DNA from: Sphingobacterium nematocida
Lineage (GTDB): Bacteria > Bacteroidota > Bacteroidia > Sphingobacteriales > Sphingobacteriaceae
Direction: 5' to 3'
NCBI RefSeq assembly: GCF_900168125.1
Contig: NZ_FUZF01000006.1
Span: 81,706-145,705, forward strand
Length of the DNA stretch: 64,000 nt
Of this stretch, positions 46,155 to 57,200 are shown piece by piece. The notes beneath the pieces were generated by a model. It was given only the letters and a program-made list of their open reading frames with translations, had not been told where the DNA came from and did not search any database. Position 1 is the first letter of the stretch. Each line of letters starts with the position of its first letter. The translations under genes were made by a program, and so were the position numbers.

Positions 46155-47051
46155 ATGATTTTACATTTTATGGGGGATGGAGACGAGGAGTCATCTAAAT
46201 TAAACAATAAGGAAAAGCGTGTGCTGCGCTGGGTTTGGGCCGCTTTATTGGCCTTCTTTATGTCGTTGTTAGGATATCAGATAGGACGATGGTCAAACTT
46301 TTTAGAGCTCGTGGTATTCAATAGAGCTTACTACGTTGATTTATTTTTTTCATACCTACTTTTGGGCGTTGTTATGGAGTATATATATGGTATCACCCGA
46401 TATTTGGATCTCAAACAGCCCTGGAGTGAGGGGTATTATAAACGGATGTTTATACAGATGTTGCTCGCTATTATAGGTGGACTATTGTTTATGGAAGTAT
46501 GCGATGGCATTTATAAAAATTTTGCGCACCGACATTTGATACGTATGGATTACGGAATATTTCAGATACCCTTCTCGCTGATATTACCTCTCGCGTATAG
46601 TTTTTTCTGTTGTATAGAGTCGCTAGGGGATGCCTATTTTAAACTTTTAGAAAGAGAAGAGGAATTGTATCGAGAAACGGATGAACCTTCTGTGGTAGAA
46701 GATAATCCAATTATTGCTATCAAAGAAGGTGAGGAAGTCCGTTTGTCGGATATCCCCGTCAGTATCATATGGCATAATGATGGTATAAATTATATCTATT
46801 ATGCTCCTGAGGAATATTATGAGGATAACCGTACACTTGCAAGCCTATATAGTTATTTGGATAAGGAAATGTATCGTAGAGTAGGGCGCAATGCTGTGGT
46901 GCATCGTGAACTTATCGCTGGATATAGACCGCGGTCCGACAAAGGGGTAATTCTGGAGTTGGCTATAGGGTACAATCAAAAGGTAATAGTCTCAAAAATG
47001 ACGTGCAAGACTTTTTGTTTTGGTTTCAAAATCGAAATTAACTGTACTTGA
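46155..47051 (+). CDS. Membrane-bound LytTR-family regulator
   Basis: 298 aa; ATG 46155 is preferred to the in-frame TTG 46146. Four hydrophobic helices (VWAALLAFFMSLLGYQIG, YVDLFFSYLLLGVVMEYI, MFIQMLLAIIGGLLF, IPFSLILPLAYSFFCCIE) are followed by a LytTR-like DNA-binding domain from about 195, with IPVSIIWHNDGINYIYY and RRVGRNAVVHRELIAGY. A membrane regulator of this kind may control the SusC/SusD operon 318 bp downstream; that is inference from position. Confidence 0.75.
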   Translation: MILHFMGDGDEESSKLNNKEKRVLRWVWAALLAFFMSLLGYQIGRWSNFLELVVFNRAYYVDLFFSYLLLGVVMEYIYGITRYLDLKQPWSEGYYKRMFIQMLLAIIGGLLFMEVCDGIYKNFAHRHLIRMDYGIFQIPFSLILPLAYSFFCCIESLGDAYFKLLEREEELYRETDEPSVVEDNPIIAIKEGEEVRLSDIPVSIIWHNDGINYIYYAPEEYYEDNRTLASLYSYLDKEMYRRVGRNAVVHRELIAGYRPRSDKGVILELAIGYNQKVIVSKMTCKTFCFGFKIEINCT

Positions 47052-47368
47052 TAGAATATTGGAGGGTTCCGGATTCAATGCTTTATTGTGTTGGTTTTGA
47101 GTTGTTTTGGGTAATATTGAATGATTGTTTGCTTTGGTTTTATAGTGTTTTTTTTGAGCTTCTATCTGTGATAGAGGTGGATAGGTGATGGTTGTTCGAC
47201 AGGGGGATTGAATTTCTGAATTATATATTTTTCGCATCATTTAAAAATAGTGACGCAAAAAAACGCATAGTGCTATTTTTTTTTCGTAGACTTGTCTTAA
47301 CTAAATTACTGGTGGACAAAAACCATTATTAGAACTAAACACAATTTTTAAAACAAACTATCAAACAC
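47052..47368 (+). promoter_or_regulatory. T-rich leader of the SusC/SusD operon
   Basis: 317 bp without a gene; 47080-47170 is T/G-rich with repeated TTTTG and TTATTGTG words, like the leaders at 12141, 52536 and 59460. Two GACGCAAAAAAACGCA-like words lie at 47252-47269. Confidence 0.35.
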
Positions 47369-50300
47369 ATGAAAAGAAGATTTTTACTTACTTTTTTCGG
47401 GGTGTGTCTCTATGCATCCTGTTTGATGGCACAGCAAAAAGCAATTTCTGGTAAAGTGACTTCATCCGATGGGAACGGAGTGAGTAATGTTACCGTTATT
47501 GTTAAGGGGACTACGCGTTCGGTACAAACGAATGCCGATGGGTCTTTTTCGATCCAAGCTGCGCCAGGCGAAACATTGATCTTTAGAGCTATAGGCTCGG
47601 GGGAGACTTCACAGGTTGTGGGGTCGGGCAATGTTTACAACATCAAGTTAATGGGCTCGGAAGAGGCGATTGACGAGGTGGTAGTGACGGCGATGGGTAT
47701 TAAGAAAGAGAAGAAAGCTTTGGGGTATGCTGTGCAGGATTTGGGGAGTGAAGAGTTGATGAAGAACAAAACCGCGAATATCGTTAATTCTTTGGCAGGT
47801 AAGATTGCTGGTGTAAACGTTACCCAAACTAGCGGGGGGGCTGGAGCTGGAGCAAGCATTATCTTGAGAGGAGGAACTTCGTTAGAGCGTGATAATCAGC
47901 CTCTTTTTGTTGTGGATGGTGTTATCTATGATAATTCAACAGGTGTTAACGGAAACAGTCTGTTTGATGGAGCATCTTCAACAAATTCAACGTATAGTAA
48001 CCGGGTAATGGATATCAACCCAGAAGATATTGAGAATGTATCAGTATTAAAGGGACCCGCTGCTGCCGCACTTTACGGTTCTCGAGCAGCAGCAGGTGTT
48101 ATACTTATTACTACAAAAAACGGTAAAGAAGGAACGGCTAGCGTTACGGTTAATTCACGTTTATTGTCCAATTGGGCTAATCGTTTTCCAGAATATCAAG
48201 ATCAATATAAAAGAGGATTTTATCAGCAAGATGGAAAGCTGATGGAAGGAGATGCAACTGCCACAATGGGATCTTGGGGAGCTAAATTTGGCCCCAATGA
48301 CCAGCGGTATAATAATATGTCTGACTTTTTTAAAAGCTCTGTGAGTTGGGATAACTCCGTAAGTCTTTCCGGAGGCTCAAAAACAGGTAATTTTTATTTG
48401 TCGGCTTCAGATTTCAGACAAAAGGGGATGCTTCCTGGTACAGAGTATAATAAGACCACTGTGAGATTTAACGGTCAGCAAAATTATGGTATTTTGAAAG
48501 TTGGTGCAAACGTAGCCTATTCAAGTGCTGATCAGCTGAGTTCCTTGACATCCGGTGGGCTGTATGGATATAGCGGAGAGGGTGCTGTCCAAGGAGCTTT
48601 TATATGGCCTCGAGACATGGATATGAAGCATTGGTTAAATGACGACGGTACCAAATATCGTCCATTTAACTGGCAGCAAGTTACAGAAGATTTCGATAAT
48701 CCTTATTGGGTTATGAATAAAATGCCGAGAACAGATGATACGAAGCGTTTGACAGGTAGTTTTAAGGCGGGAATAGATATTACAGATTGGTGGGATTTGA
48801 ATTATACTGTCGGAATTGACAGATACATGCAGAAGACGAGCAGGTTTACAGAACCCGGTTCTGGAGTGTCTCAGATTTATCAAAAAGGACTTTTATCAGA
48901 GAATGATAATGATTTTCAATACATAAGCTCCAATATCATGACAAACTTTAAGAAAAAGTTTGGCGATTTTGATATGAACTTATTATTGGGATCTACTGCA
49001 GAGATGACAAGCATTGAATATAATGGTCGAAAAGGATGGAATTTTATTATTCCAGGATTTTACGCCGTAACAAATACAGCGTTAACCGATCGAGCCCTTG
49101 CTCAGCAGAAGACTAAAAAAAGAATGGTGGGTTTCTATGGCGAGTATCGTGCGTCATATAAAAATTATGCTTATATTACCGTTACTGGACGTAATGATTG
49201 GACATCTACATTACCAATTGATAATCGTTCGTATTTTTATCCTTCTGTTTCTGGAAGTTTTATATTTTCAGAATTTATTCCTCAAAACGATATCCTGTCA
49301 TTTGGTAAAGTTCGTGCTTCTTGGGCGCGTGTTGGTAAAGATGCTAGTCCTTACGTAACAAATACTTACGTGGTAACTCCTGCAGAGTATACGTTGTATA
49401 ACAATGGAACTGGGGTTGGTGTTCGTAATGATTGGTTGAGAGGAAATCGCGAATTGCTTCCTGAAATTACAGAGTCTCAAGAGTATGGAGTGGATCTTAA
49501 TCTTTTTGGAAATAAATTAGGATTAGAGTTTACGTATTACAAAAATAGAAGTATCAACCAGTTGATGCAACCGCGTACTTCGCAAGCCACTGGGTATATT
49601 TTAATGTGGACAAATGCAGGTGAGATTGTTAACAACGGCTTGGAATTGTCAGCTAAAGTGTCTCCGATAAAAAAGGAAGATTTCAGATGGGATTTAACAC
49701 TTAATGCATCGAGGAATAAAGGAAAGGTAGAGAATTTGCTTCCTGGAATGGATGTTCTTTATGTAACAGATGTGCAGGTCGGCAATGCGAAAGCGGCGTC
49801 ATTTAATGGCGGAAATTTTATGGCAATATCAGGTTCTAAATGGTTGAGGTCTCCAGAAGGTCACTTAGTGCTAAATGCGCAATCGGGCATGCCACAATCT
49901 GACGGATTGGTTACACATGAAATAGGAAACAGGGAATCTAAATTGTTTGGCGGTCTTAATAATAATTTTCAATATAAAAGTTGGAACCTTTCATTCTTAT
50001 TAGATTATCGTATTGGAGGCGATGTTTACAATGGTACAGATTATTATATGACTACTATGGGGATGAGTAAGCGATCTATGGATCGAGAAAAGCTGACCTT
50101 AACAGGCGTTGTGAAAACAGGAGAAAATCCTGATAAAACTCCAATTTATTCGGAAGTGCAGACATTTGAATATGAGGCCGGTAAAATGTATAAAATCGGT
50201 AATCAAGATAGAAGTGGAGAGGATATTATTAGTAGCTATTATAAAGATGGTGGTGCTTACAACTTGGAATCAACAAACTATATGACTAATACAAATTGGT

Positions 50301-50548
50301 TACGTTTGCGTACGATTTCTTTATCTTATTCACTTCCTAAAAATATGTTGAGTCGAATGAAAGCCATTAAAGGAGCGACTGCAACACTGACTGGAACAAA
50401 CCTGTGGTTATGGACGAATTACAAAGGAATGGATCCTGAAACTTCTGCCGCGGGTGCAGGAGCAGTCGGATCTAGCTCCGTGGGAATCGACTATAATGGG
50501 GTGCCAGCGATGGCAGGAGTTAATTTTGGTTTAAGTTTGACTTTTTAA
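47369..50548 (+). CDS. SusC/RagA TonB-linked outer-membrane protein
   Basis: 1059 aa. Signal peptide (LYASCLMAQ), carboxypeptidase-regulatory-like domain (AISGKVTSSDGNGVSNVTVI), TonB-box region AIDEVVVTAMGIKKEKKALG, plug (PLFVVDGVIYDN, EDIENVSVLKGPAAAALYGS) and a barrel ending NFGLSLTF. Followed by SusD after 12 bp. Similar in size and layout to the SusC at 12614. Confidence 0.95.
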   Translation: MKRRFLLTFFGVCLYASCLMAQQKAISGKVTSSDGNGVSNVTVIVKGTTRSVQTNADGSFSIQAAPGETLIFRAIGSGETSQVVGSGNVYNIKLMGSEEAIDEVVVTAMGIKKEKKALGYAVQDLGSEELMKNKTANIVNSLAGKIAGVNVTQTSGGAGAGASIILRGGTSLERDNQPLFVVDGVIYDNSTGVNGNSLFDGASSTNSTYSNRVMDINPEDIENVSVLKGPAAAALYGSRAAAGVILITTKNGKEGTASVTVNSRLLSNWANRFPEYQDQYKRGFYQQDGKLMEGDATATMGSWGAKFGPNDQRYNNMSDFFKSSVSWDNSVSLSGGSKTGNFYLSASDFRQKGMLPGTEYNKTTVRFNGQQNYGILKVGANVAYSSADQLSSLTSGGLYGYSGEGAVQGAFIWPRDMDMKHWLNDDGTKYRPFNWQQVTEDFDNPYWVMNKMPRTDDTKRLTGSFKAGIDITDWWDLNYTVGIDRYMQKTSRFTEPGSGVSQIYQKGLLSENDNDFQYISSNIMTNFKKKFGDFDMNLLLGSTAEMTSIEYNGRKGWNFIIPGFYAVTNTALTDRALAQQKTKKRMVGFYGEYRASYKNYAYITVTGRNDWTSTLPIDNRSYFYPSVSGSFIFSEFIPQNDILSFGKVRASWARVGKDASPYVTNTYVVTPAEYTLYNNGTGVGVRNDWLRGNRELLPEITESQEYGVDLNLFGNKLGLEFTYYKNRSINQLMQPRTSQATGYILMWTNAGEIVNNGLELSAKVSPIKKEDFRWDLTLNASRNKGKVENLLPGMDVLYVTDVQVGNAKAASFNGGNFMAISGSKWLRSPEGHLVLNAQSGMPQSDGLVTHEIGNRESKLFGGLNNNFQYKSWNLSFLLDYRIGGDVYNGTDYYMTTMGMSKRSMDREKLTLTGVVKTGENPDKTPIYSEVQTFEYEAGKMYKIGNQDRSGEDIISSYYKDGGAYNLESTNYMTNTNWLRLRTISLSYSLPKNMLSRMKAIKGATATLTGTNLWLWTNYKGMDPETSAAGAGAVGSSSVGIDYNGVPAMAGVNFGLSLTF

Positions 50549-50560
50549 TAACTAGAGAAT

Positions 50561-52477
50561 ATGAAAAAAATATCATATATATTGAGTGCATTGCTGATAT
50601 TGGGCTTTACCTCTTGTGATAAGTGGTTAGATGTCAATGAAAACCCAAGTCAGGCAAATGATGAAGTCCCAACTCCGGACTTAAGGCTTAGGTCTATTCA
50701 AATGCAGTTTGTCGATGCTTATGAGTCTTCTGGGACACGAGCTTCTTGGATGACACAAAACATTACTAAAGTCGGTGGCTCGACAAATAATGATTTGATT
50801 GCGCGTTGGGATTTTCCGCTGGCGTCTACAACTTGGCCCTACCAAGCTTGGTTTGTCTATACTGCGGGTAATCTTGATCCAATGATTCGTAAAGCCACAG
50901 AGGAGGAAGCTTGGCATTATGTCGGTGCTGCGCAACTTATTCATGCTTGGGGATTTATGTTAATGTTGGATTTATATGGAGAGATGCCATATACAAATGC
51001 TTTAGGTACTGACGTAACACCAGCTTATGATGATGGTAAAACAATTTTTTATGGCTGTCTAGATATGCTAGAAAAAGCTATAGAAAACTTATCTAAACAG
51101 CAAAATGTTGCTGCAACACCATTAACAAGCGGAGATATTTGGAATGGAGGTGATCCTCAAAAGTGGATTAAATTAGCTTACGGATTAAAAGCACGTTGGT
51201 TGAATAATTTAACTAAGAAATCTTTTTACGATCCTGATGCAGTATTGGCTGCTTTAGAGAAAGCTCCTCAGTCTATTGCCGATAATACCACTATGGATGC
51301 CATTAATACTGCGGAAACTAGTATATCTGGAATTGTAAGATCAATGCAATTTGGTAATTTGGGCTCTACCAACAATAAAGTGTCAAAATGGTATACTGAT
51401 TTACTAACGAATACTTTTACTGGTGGGTCGGGAGTTGAGGATCCTCGTGCGAAAAGAATAGTGCCAAGTGCAGAATTCTATAATGCTACAACCGGATTGA
51501 AGGAATGGAGGCTTTCTAAAGGGGTGGATTTAATCAATTCGAATATTAGAACATCATCTGGACCTGTAGCATATGAAATAATGGCAACTAGGAAAGCTAC
51601 TACTACACATCCGTCTGGTTACGTTAGAGCGGGAAGTGTAGCGGAAGCTGGAACAGCCGCCTTTACAAATAGGTGGTTTACAACCAATGCAACAGCAGCA
51701 AGGCAAGGAGACTCTGTATATGTATCTGTATATTCTGACCGACTAGATTGGATAGCAGCTTTGATAGATGGCAGGAAAGATTCTGATTTAAAGAATGATT
51801 ATTATTTAGCTTCTCGTTATAACGGTATGACTAGAGCCAATCCTAATTTTGGTGATAAGGCGATTAATGTAAATTCAACGGGTAGTTTCTATATTCGCGC
51901 GGATGCACCTGCTCACTTGTTAGCTTATCATGAGATGTGTTTTATTAAGGCAGAAGCTTTGTTTCGAAAAGGAGATCCAGGAAATGCCTTGACCGCCTAT
52001 AAAGAAGGGATTAGGGCTCATATGGAAGCTATGAATCTCAAGTTGAAATCTTATGACCAAACGAAGTATGGAAAGCAAGTTATATCTGGAGGTGAGATTG
52101 ATGCGTTTCTTGCTAGTAAAGCTGTTGCGCAAAGTGCAGGCGAATTGACTATGGCTAAGATTATGCAACAGAAGCAGATAGCCATGTCATTGACAATGCA
52201 GAATTGGAATGATATGCGTAGATTTAATTATTCTGCTAATGATCCAAAATATGGTGTGGTATACCCTGATTTTGGAAGACCGTTTGAGGTTGCTTCTGCT
52301 ACCGCATTAGAATGTTACCCCGGAGCTACTCCAGCGGATGTTCGATATTGGCCACGTCGTATTCAACAATGTAGTCATGAGAGAAATTATAACTCTGAAA
52401 ATTGGTTAGCATCTAATCCCGAAGCTAATAAGAGAAGCATTATCTCAGTTCCTGTTTGGTGGGATATTGTAGAATAA
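50561..52477 (+). CDS. SusD/RagB family lipoprotein (SusD_like-2 type)
   Basis: 638 aa, lipobox GFTSC at residue 19, opening DKWLDVNENPSQANDEVPTP and late signature ELTMAKIMQQKQIAMSLTMQ. Partner of the SusC upstream. A strong terminator follows. Confidence 0.93.
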   Translation: MKKISYILSALLILGFTSCDKWLDVNENPSQANDEVPTPDLRLRSIQMQFVDAYESSGTRASWMTQNITKVGGSTNNDLIARWDFPLASTTWPYQAWFVYTAGNLDPMIRKATEEEAWHYVGAAQLIHAWGFMLMLDLYGEMPYTNALGTDVTPAYDDGKTIFYGCLDMLEKAIENLSKQQNVAATPLTSGDIWNGGDPQKWIKLAYGLKARWLNNLTKKSFYDPDAVLAALEKAPQSIADNTTMDAINTAETSISGIVRSMQFGNLGSTNNKVSKWYTDLLTNTFTGGSGVEDPRAKRIVPSAEFYNATTGLKEWRLSKGVDLINSNIRTSSGPVAYEIMATRKATTTHPSGYVRAGSVAEAGTAAFTNRWFTTNATAARQGDSVYVSVYSDRLDWIAALIDGRKDSDLKNDYYLASRYNGMTRANPNFGDKAINVNSTGSFYIRADAPAHLLAYHEMCFIKAEALFRKGDPGNALTAYKEGIRAHMEAMNLKLKSYDQTKYGKQVISGGEIDAFLASKAVAQSAGELTMAKIMQQKQIAMSLTMQNWNDMRRFNYSANDPKYGVVYPDFGRPFEVASATALECYPGATPADVRYWPRRIQQCSHERNYNSENWLASNPEANKRSIISVPVWWDIVE

Positions 52478-52499
52478 ATTTAACTATACAGTTTTTTTT

Positions 52500-52535
52500 A
52501 AGCCCCTCACAACTTACGGTGAGGGGCTTTTATGT
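52500..52535 (+). terminator. Rho-independent terminator
   Basis: AAGCCCCTCAC / GTGAGGGGCTT hairpin with a short loop and T-run. Confidence 0.9.
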
Positions 52536-52941
52536 TTTCACGAAATCGGTTGTTTTAACAACTGTATCTTCATTGTTACACACATGTGTATAAAATACAC
52601 TAACTATCGATCCTGAAAATGACCTGCTATGTCTTTAACATAATTTAACGTGCTGATTTGCCCATTTTTTAGGTTTGATCTATCCTATTTGTGTTTTCGG
52701 TTTTATGCGTGTTTTGTTTTTATAATTGCGGATTCTTGTGTGTTTATTTCGTTTGAATGCTTTATTATGCAGTTTATTGTGTTAATTTTAACCCCAACGA
52801 TCTGAATCGATGATAAATAACGCATAAAGCAGAAATAAATAACGATATACATATGAAATATCCACGTAGCAATGGCTACACAAACATGAATAATATAGTT
52901 TGGATATTCCATATGGCCATTAAAAGACAAATTATATACAT
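52536..52941 (+). promoter_or_regulatory. Leader of namZ module 1
   Basis: 406 bp. Shares words in the same order with the leader of module 2: AATCGGTTGT, TTGTTACA, GTGTAT, TTTAACATAATTTAACG (module 2: TTAACATTATTTAACG), then a T-rich part with TTTTATGCGTGTTTTG. Two TAAATAACG words (52813 and 52840 region) lie closer to the start. No TTATG-N8-CATAA site. Confidence 0.45.
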
Positions 52942-54174
52942 ATGAAGTTTTTACCTGTAGCAGTAACTGCCCTCATGGTCTCCGTACTATTATCTTGCAG
53001 TTCTCAAAGTCATGCAAAGAAAAATGCCGACCCCACTTTAACAAAAAACTCCAGTGCAATTAATCCGGTACTAACTGGTGCCGACCAATTGACCGCTTAT
53101 CTACCTTTATTGAAAGGTAAAAAGGTCGGATTAATGGGGAATCAAACCTCCGTCGTAGGTCCAAAAAATGAGCATTTAGTGGATGTATTATTGCGTGAGA
53201 AGATTGATTTGCGATTTGGGTTTGCTCCCGAGCATGGATTCCGTGGCGATATAGAGCGCGGTGAAAAAGTAAGTAATGATAAGGATTCAAAAACTGGCCT
53301 GCCATTATATACCTTATATGGTAAAAATGATAAGCAAGATTCTATCATACAATCTATCGATGTGATGATCTTCGACTTGCAGGATGTGGGTGCGCGTTTC
53401 TATACTTATATCGCTTCTATGCATCGTGTGATGGAATTGTGTGCGAAGCATAATAAAGAACTTATTGTACTGGATCGTCCTAATCCTTGTGGAGATCAGA
53501 TCGATGGGCCTGTGCGTAAAGATGATAAATTCAAATCGAATGTGTCTTTACATAAAATTGCGATGATCCATGGGCTTACGGTAGGCGAGCTGGCGCATAT
53601 GATCAATGGCGAAAAGTGGTTGGAGCAGGGACGTCAGTGTAAAGTGACTGTTATCCCTGTGCAAAATTGGGATCATAATAAAATGTACGAACTGCCGGTC
53701 GTTCCTTCGCCAAGTTTACCCAATCATCTTTCCGTTCGTTTGTACGGAGCATTATGTCTTTTTGAAGGTACCGATATTTCGGTAGGACGAGGTACAGATT
53801 GGCCATTTCAGATAGTGGGATATGATAACCCAGTATATGGTGATTTTCAGTTTACTCCAGGCGAAAAGGCTGGGATGGTAAAGCATGTAGAAGGTAAAGG
53901 ACAGACTATGTATGGTTTAGATTTACGTAGTTTAGATGCCAATAAGCAGGTTTTTACGCTTAAGTATGTGTTGGATTTTTATAATAAAATGCCCGATAAA
54001 TCGAAGTTCTTTGCAAGACCTGAGTTTTTTGATAAACTAGCAGGTACGGATGAGTTAAGAAAACAAATCATCGCAGGGAAGACAGAGACTGAAATTAAGG
54101 CTTCTTGGAAGGCTGAATTAGATGAATACAGACAAATGCGGAAGAAGTATTTGTTGTATACCGATTTTGAATAA
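52942..54174 (+). CDS. namZ: DUF1343 lipoprotein, exo-beta-N-acetylmuramidase NamZ family (copy 1)
   Basis: 410 aa with lipobox VLLSC (residue 19). The DUF1343 core is complete: KKVGLMGNQTSVVG, FAPEHGFRGDIERGEKV with the conserved Glu/His, MIFDLQDVGARFYTYI, VLDRPNPCGDQIDGP, and SVGRGTDWPFQIVG. Characterised NamZ enzymes release MurNAc from the non-reducing end of peptidoglycan fragments. As a lipoprotein upstream of SusC/SusD it would cut wall fragments for import. A hairpin separates it from susC. Confidence 0.9.
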   Translation: MKFLPVAVTALMVSVLLSCSSQSHAKKNADPTLTKNSSAINPVLTGADQLTAYLPLLKGKKVGLMGNQTSVVGPKNEHLVDVLLREKIDLRFGFAPEHGFRGDIERGEKVSNDKDSKTGLPLYTLYGKNDKQDSIIQSIDVMIFDLQDVGARFYTYIASMHRVMELCAKHNKELIVLDRPNPCGDQIDGPVRKDDKFKSNVSLHKIAMIHGLTVGELAHMINGEKWLEQGRQCKVTVIPVQNWDHNKMYELPVVPSPSLPNHLSVRLYGALCLFEGTDISVGRGTDWPFQIVGYDNPVYGDFQFTPGEKAGMVKHVEGKGQTMYGLDLRSLDANKQVFTLKYVLDFYNKMPDKSKFFARPEFFDKLAGTDELRKQIIAGKTETEIKASWKAELDEYRQMRKKYLLYTDFE

Positions 54175-54187
54175 GGTTATAAAGTTG

Positions 54188-54210
54188 GGTCTACTTTTTA
54201 TAAGTAGACC
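54188..54210 (+). terminator. Intercistronic hairpin between namZ and susC (module 1)
   Basis: GGTCTACTT / AAGTAGACC perfect stem followed by TTTTTA. It could end part of the transcripts or protect the upstream mRNA. Its counterpart at 61018 has a different sequence but the same pairing. Confidence 0.7.
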
Positions 54211-54246
54211 TTTTTAGGTTATGATTACGAACAAGTTTATTTTAAT

Positions 54247-57200
54247 ATGTTACATATGAGAAATACTTTATTATTCTCTCTTGCGCTAGGGATGGCGGTG
54301 ACAACTGCAGATGCAAAAATTGCTAAAGTTGCCAATTCAACCAACCTTAATGCAGCTACAGCCTATTCCTCCAATAGGTTGATTCAGAATACAGTAACGG
54401 GTACTGTGTCGGATACAAATGGCCCTGTAGCGGGTGTTACCGTATCTGTAGTAGGGGTGCCTGGAGCAACAACCACAGATGCTCAAGGTAATTTTAAAAT
54501 TTCGGCAGCACTAGGTGCGACATTGCGTTTTTCCAGCATAGGCTATATTTCACAAGATGTGAAAGTAGCCGGAAATACGGTTAATGTCAGCTTAGAGTCT
54601 GAAGATAATGCGTTGGAAGAGGTTGTCGTTGTGGGATATGGTACTCAAAAAAGAACGAATGTGACAGGTGCCGTGTCTACAGTGGATACAAAGAAGACTT
54701 TTGAAACTCGTCCTGTGACTGATGTGGGCCGTGCGCTGCAAGGGGCTGTGTCGGGACTAACAATTTCTACAGCTAGTGGTGATTTAGGGGGAGATCCTAA
54801 AATCCGATTACGTGGAGTGAGTGGATCCTTAAAGACGGATGGAGGCGCTTCACCGTTGATATTGGTAGATGGGGTAGAAGTACCTAGTCTGTCGATGATC
54901 AATCCTACCGATATCGAGTCGATGTCTGTTGTAAAGGATGCATCTGCTGCTATTTACGGTTCTAGAGCGGCATGGGGTGTGGTTTTGATCAAAACAAAAT
55001 CGGGTAAGCGGAATACGAAGACCTCTATAAATTATTCTAATAATTTTGCGCTTCAAACGTTGAGCGCAACTCCTGAAATTGCTGGTGCAGCAGCAGGAGC
55101 GAGGGCGGGTTTGTTAGCTATGCAGCGGACAAATCCTTCTTTAACAGGCTACAATAATCTAGGTACGCGCTACGACGAGTACGCTATTCAGAAGATGGAA
55201 GAGTGGGAACGGTTGTATGGTGGACAGGATTTGGGGCTGGAGATGGTCAAAGGGCGTGACTATGAAGTAAAAGATGGCTTTCTCTATTTTCATCGTTCAT
55301 GGGATGCGGAAGATATGTTCATGAAGAAATATACGCCACAGCAAAACCATAACCTGAATATTTCCGGTGGATCCGACAAGATTAATTTTAATGCCGGATT
55401 TGGGTTGATTAGCCAAACAGGTGTTTTAAAAGATAATACGGACAAATTTAACCGTTATAACTTTAACCTTGGTATCAACGCGGATATTACCGATTGGTTG
55501 ACAGGTTATGCAAAGGTATTATATACAGCTTCAGATGTGAATAAACCATATTCTTATAATGGAGATGTGTTTGAGCCTATTTTTTACCTTTACCGTTGGC
55601 AACGTAACTTCCCTTATGGTACCATAGATGGTTTACCGATGCGTAATGCAATCACTGATGTACAACAAGCGAACATGAATACGAAAAACTCGAACATGGC
55701 ACGCTTTACATTTGGAGGTCAAGCTAAAATTTTACCGGGGCTTACATTGGATGCAGATTATACGTATTCGCAGTTTATCAATAAAGATAATATAAATGGT
55801 GGTTCGGTAACAGGTTGGGACTTTTGGAATAAAACGAACTTTGATTACGTGACTTATACTGGGGCAGCCCACAACCGTGCTAGAAAAGAGCGTACGATGA
55901 CGGATAGGCATGTCGGGAATATTTATGCGACTTATGACAAAAGTATCCAAGATCACAATTTTAAAGTAATGGCGGGAGCCAATGCTGAATTGTTTCAGAA
56001 AGATAATATTTGGGGACAGAGACTCGGGCTTTTGGATCCAAATTATCCAGAGCTGGGTCTGGCTAACGGCGATATGACAACAAGTTCTGGCGCCTCGCAC
56101 TGGTCTACTTTAGGGTTTTTTGGTCGTGTTAATTATGATTACAAGAACAAATATATCCTTGAGGTGCTGGCGAGATATGATGGTTCTTCTCGTTTTAATA
56201 GAGACAATGTATGGGGATTCTTCCCAGCTATGTCTGCTGGTTATGTGATTACACAAGAGGACTATATGGATTGGTCAAAACCTTATTTAGATTTCTTGAA
56301 AGTGCGTGCTTCATGGGGTTCTGTGGGTAATCAGACTGTACCTAGTGGCTTGTATCTTTCTACTTTAAGTCAGGCAAACTCTGACTGGGTAGTTGGTGGT
56401 ATTAATCAGAATACAATGGGTACGCCTTCTATCGTCTCACAAAACTTGACTTGGGAAACTGTTACCACAAAGGAAGTCGGTGTGGATGCAGCATTTTTCC
56501 AGAATAAATTCAACGTTACGTTTAATCGTTACAGAAGAACAGTCTCTGACCTGATCACAGGTGGTGAGATTCTATCGGCCAACTTTGGAGCACCTTCACC
56601 TTTACGTAATTATGGTGAAATGCAGACTAATGGTTGGGAGTTGGAATTGGCTTATAATCATAGTTTTAATAATGGTCTGAATATGCGTTTGTCCGGACAG
56701 TTGTCTGATTACAAAGAGACTATCAGTAAGTTTGATGGAATTGCTCAGGTTAATGCTAATGGCACGTCGTCGGATTACAGTGGTAAGACTATTGGAGAAA
56801 TTTGGGGGTACGAGACAGACCGTCTTTTCCAGATAGATGATTTTATTCAAAATGGTGACGGTTCATATACCTTGAAAAATGGTCTTCCATCGCAGTCTTA
56901 TTATGAAACTACTACTTTTAAATTCGGCCCTGGTGATGTAAAATACAAAGACCTGAATGGTGATGGTGTAATCGGTGTCGGTGAAGGTACTGTAGGAGAT
57001 CCTGGAGATCGACGAATCATTGGTAACTCTAATCCAAGATATCAATATGGTTTCCGTGCGGATTTTGAATACAAAGGATTTGACTTTGGCTTTTTCTTGC
57101 AAGGTGTTGCACGTAGAGATGCTTGGGTAGGTGGGGATTTGACGGTACCTGGATGGAGACCTGCTGAGGCTTGGTACTCGCATCAAATGGATTATTGGAC

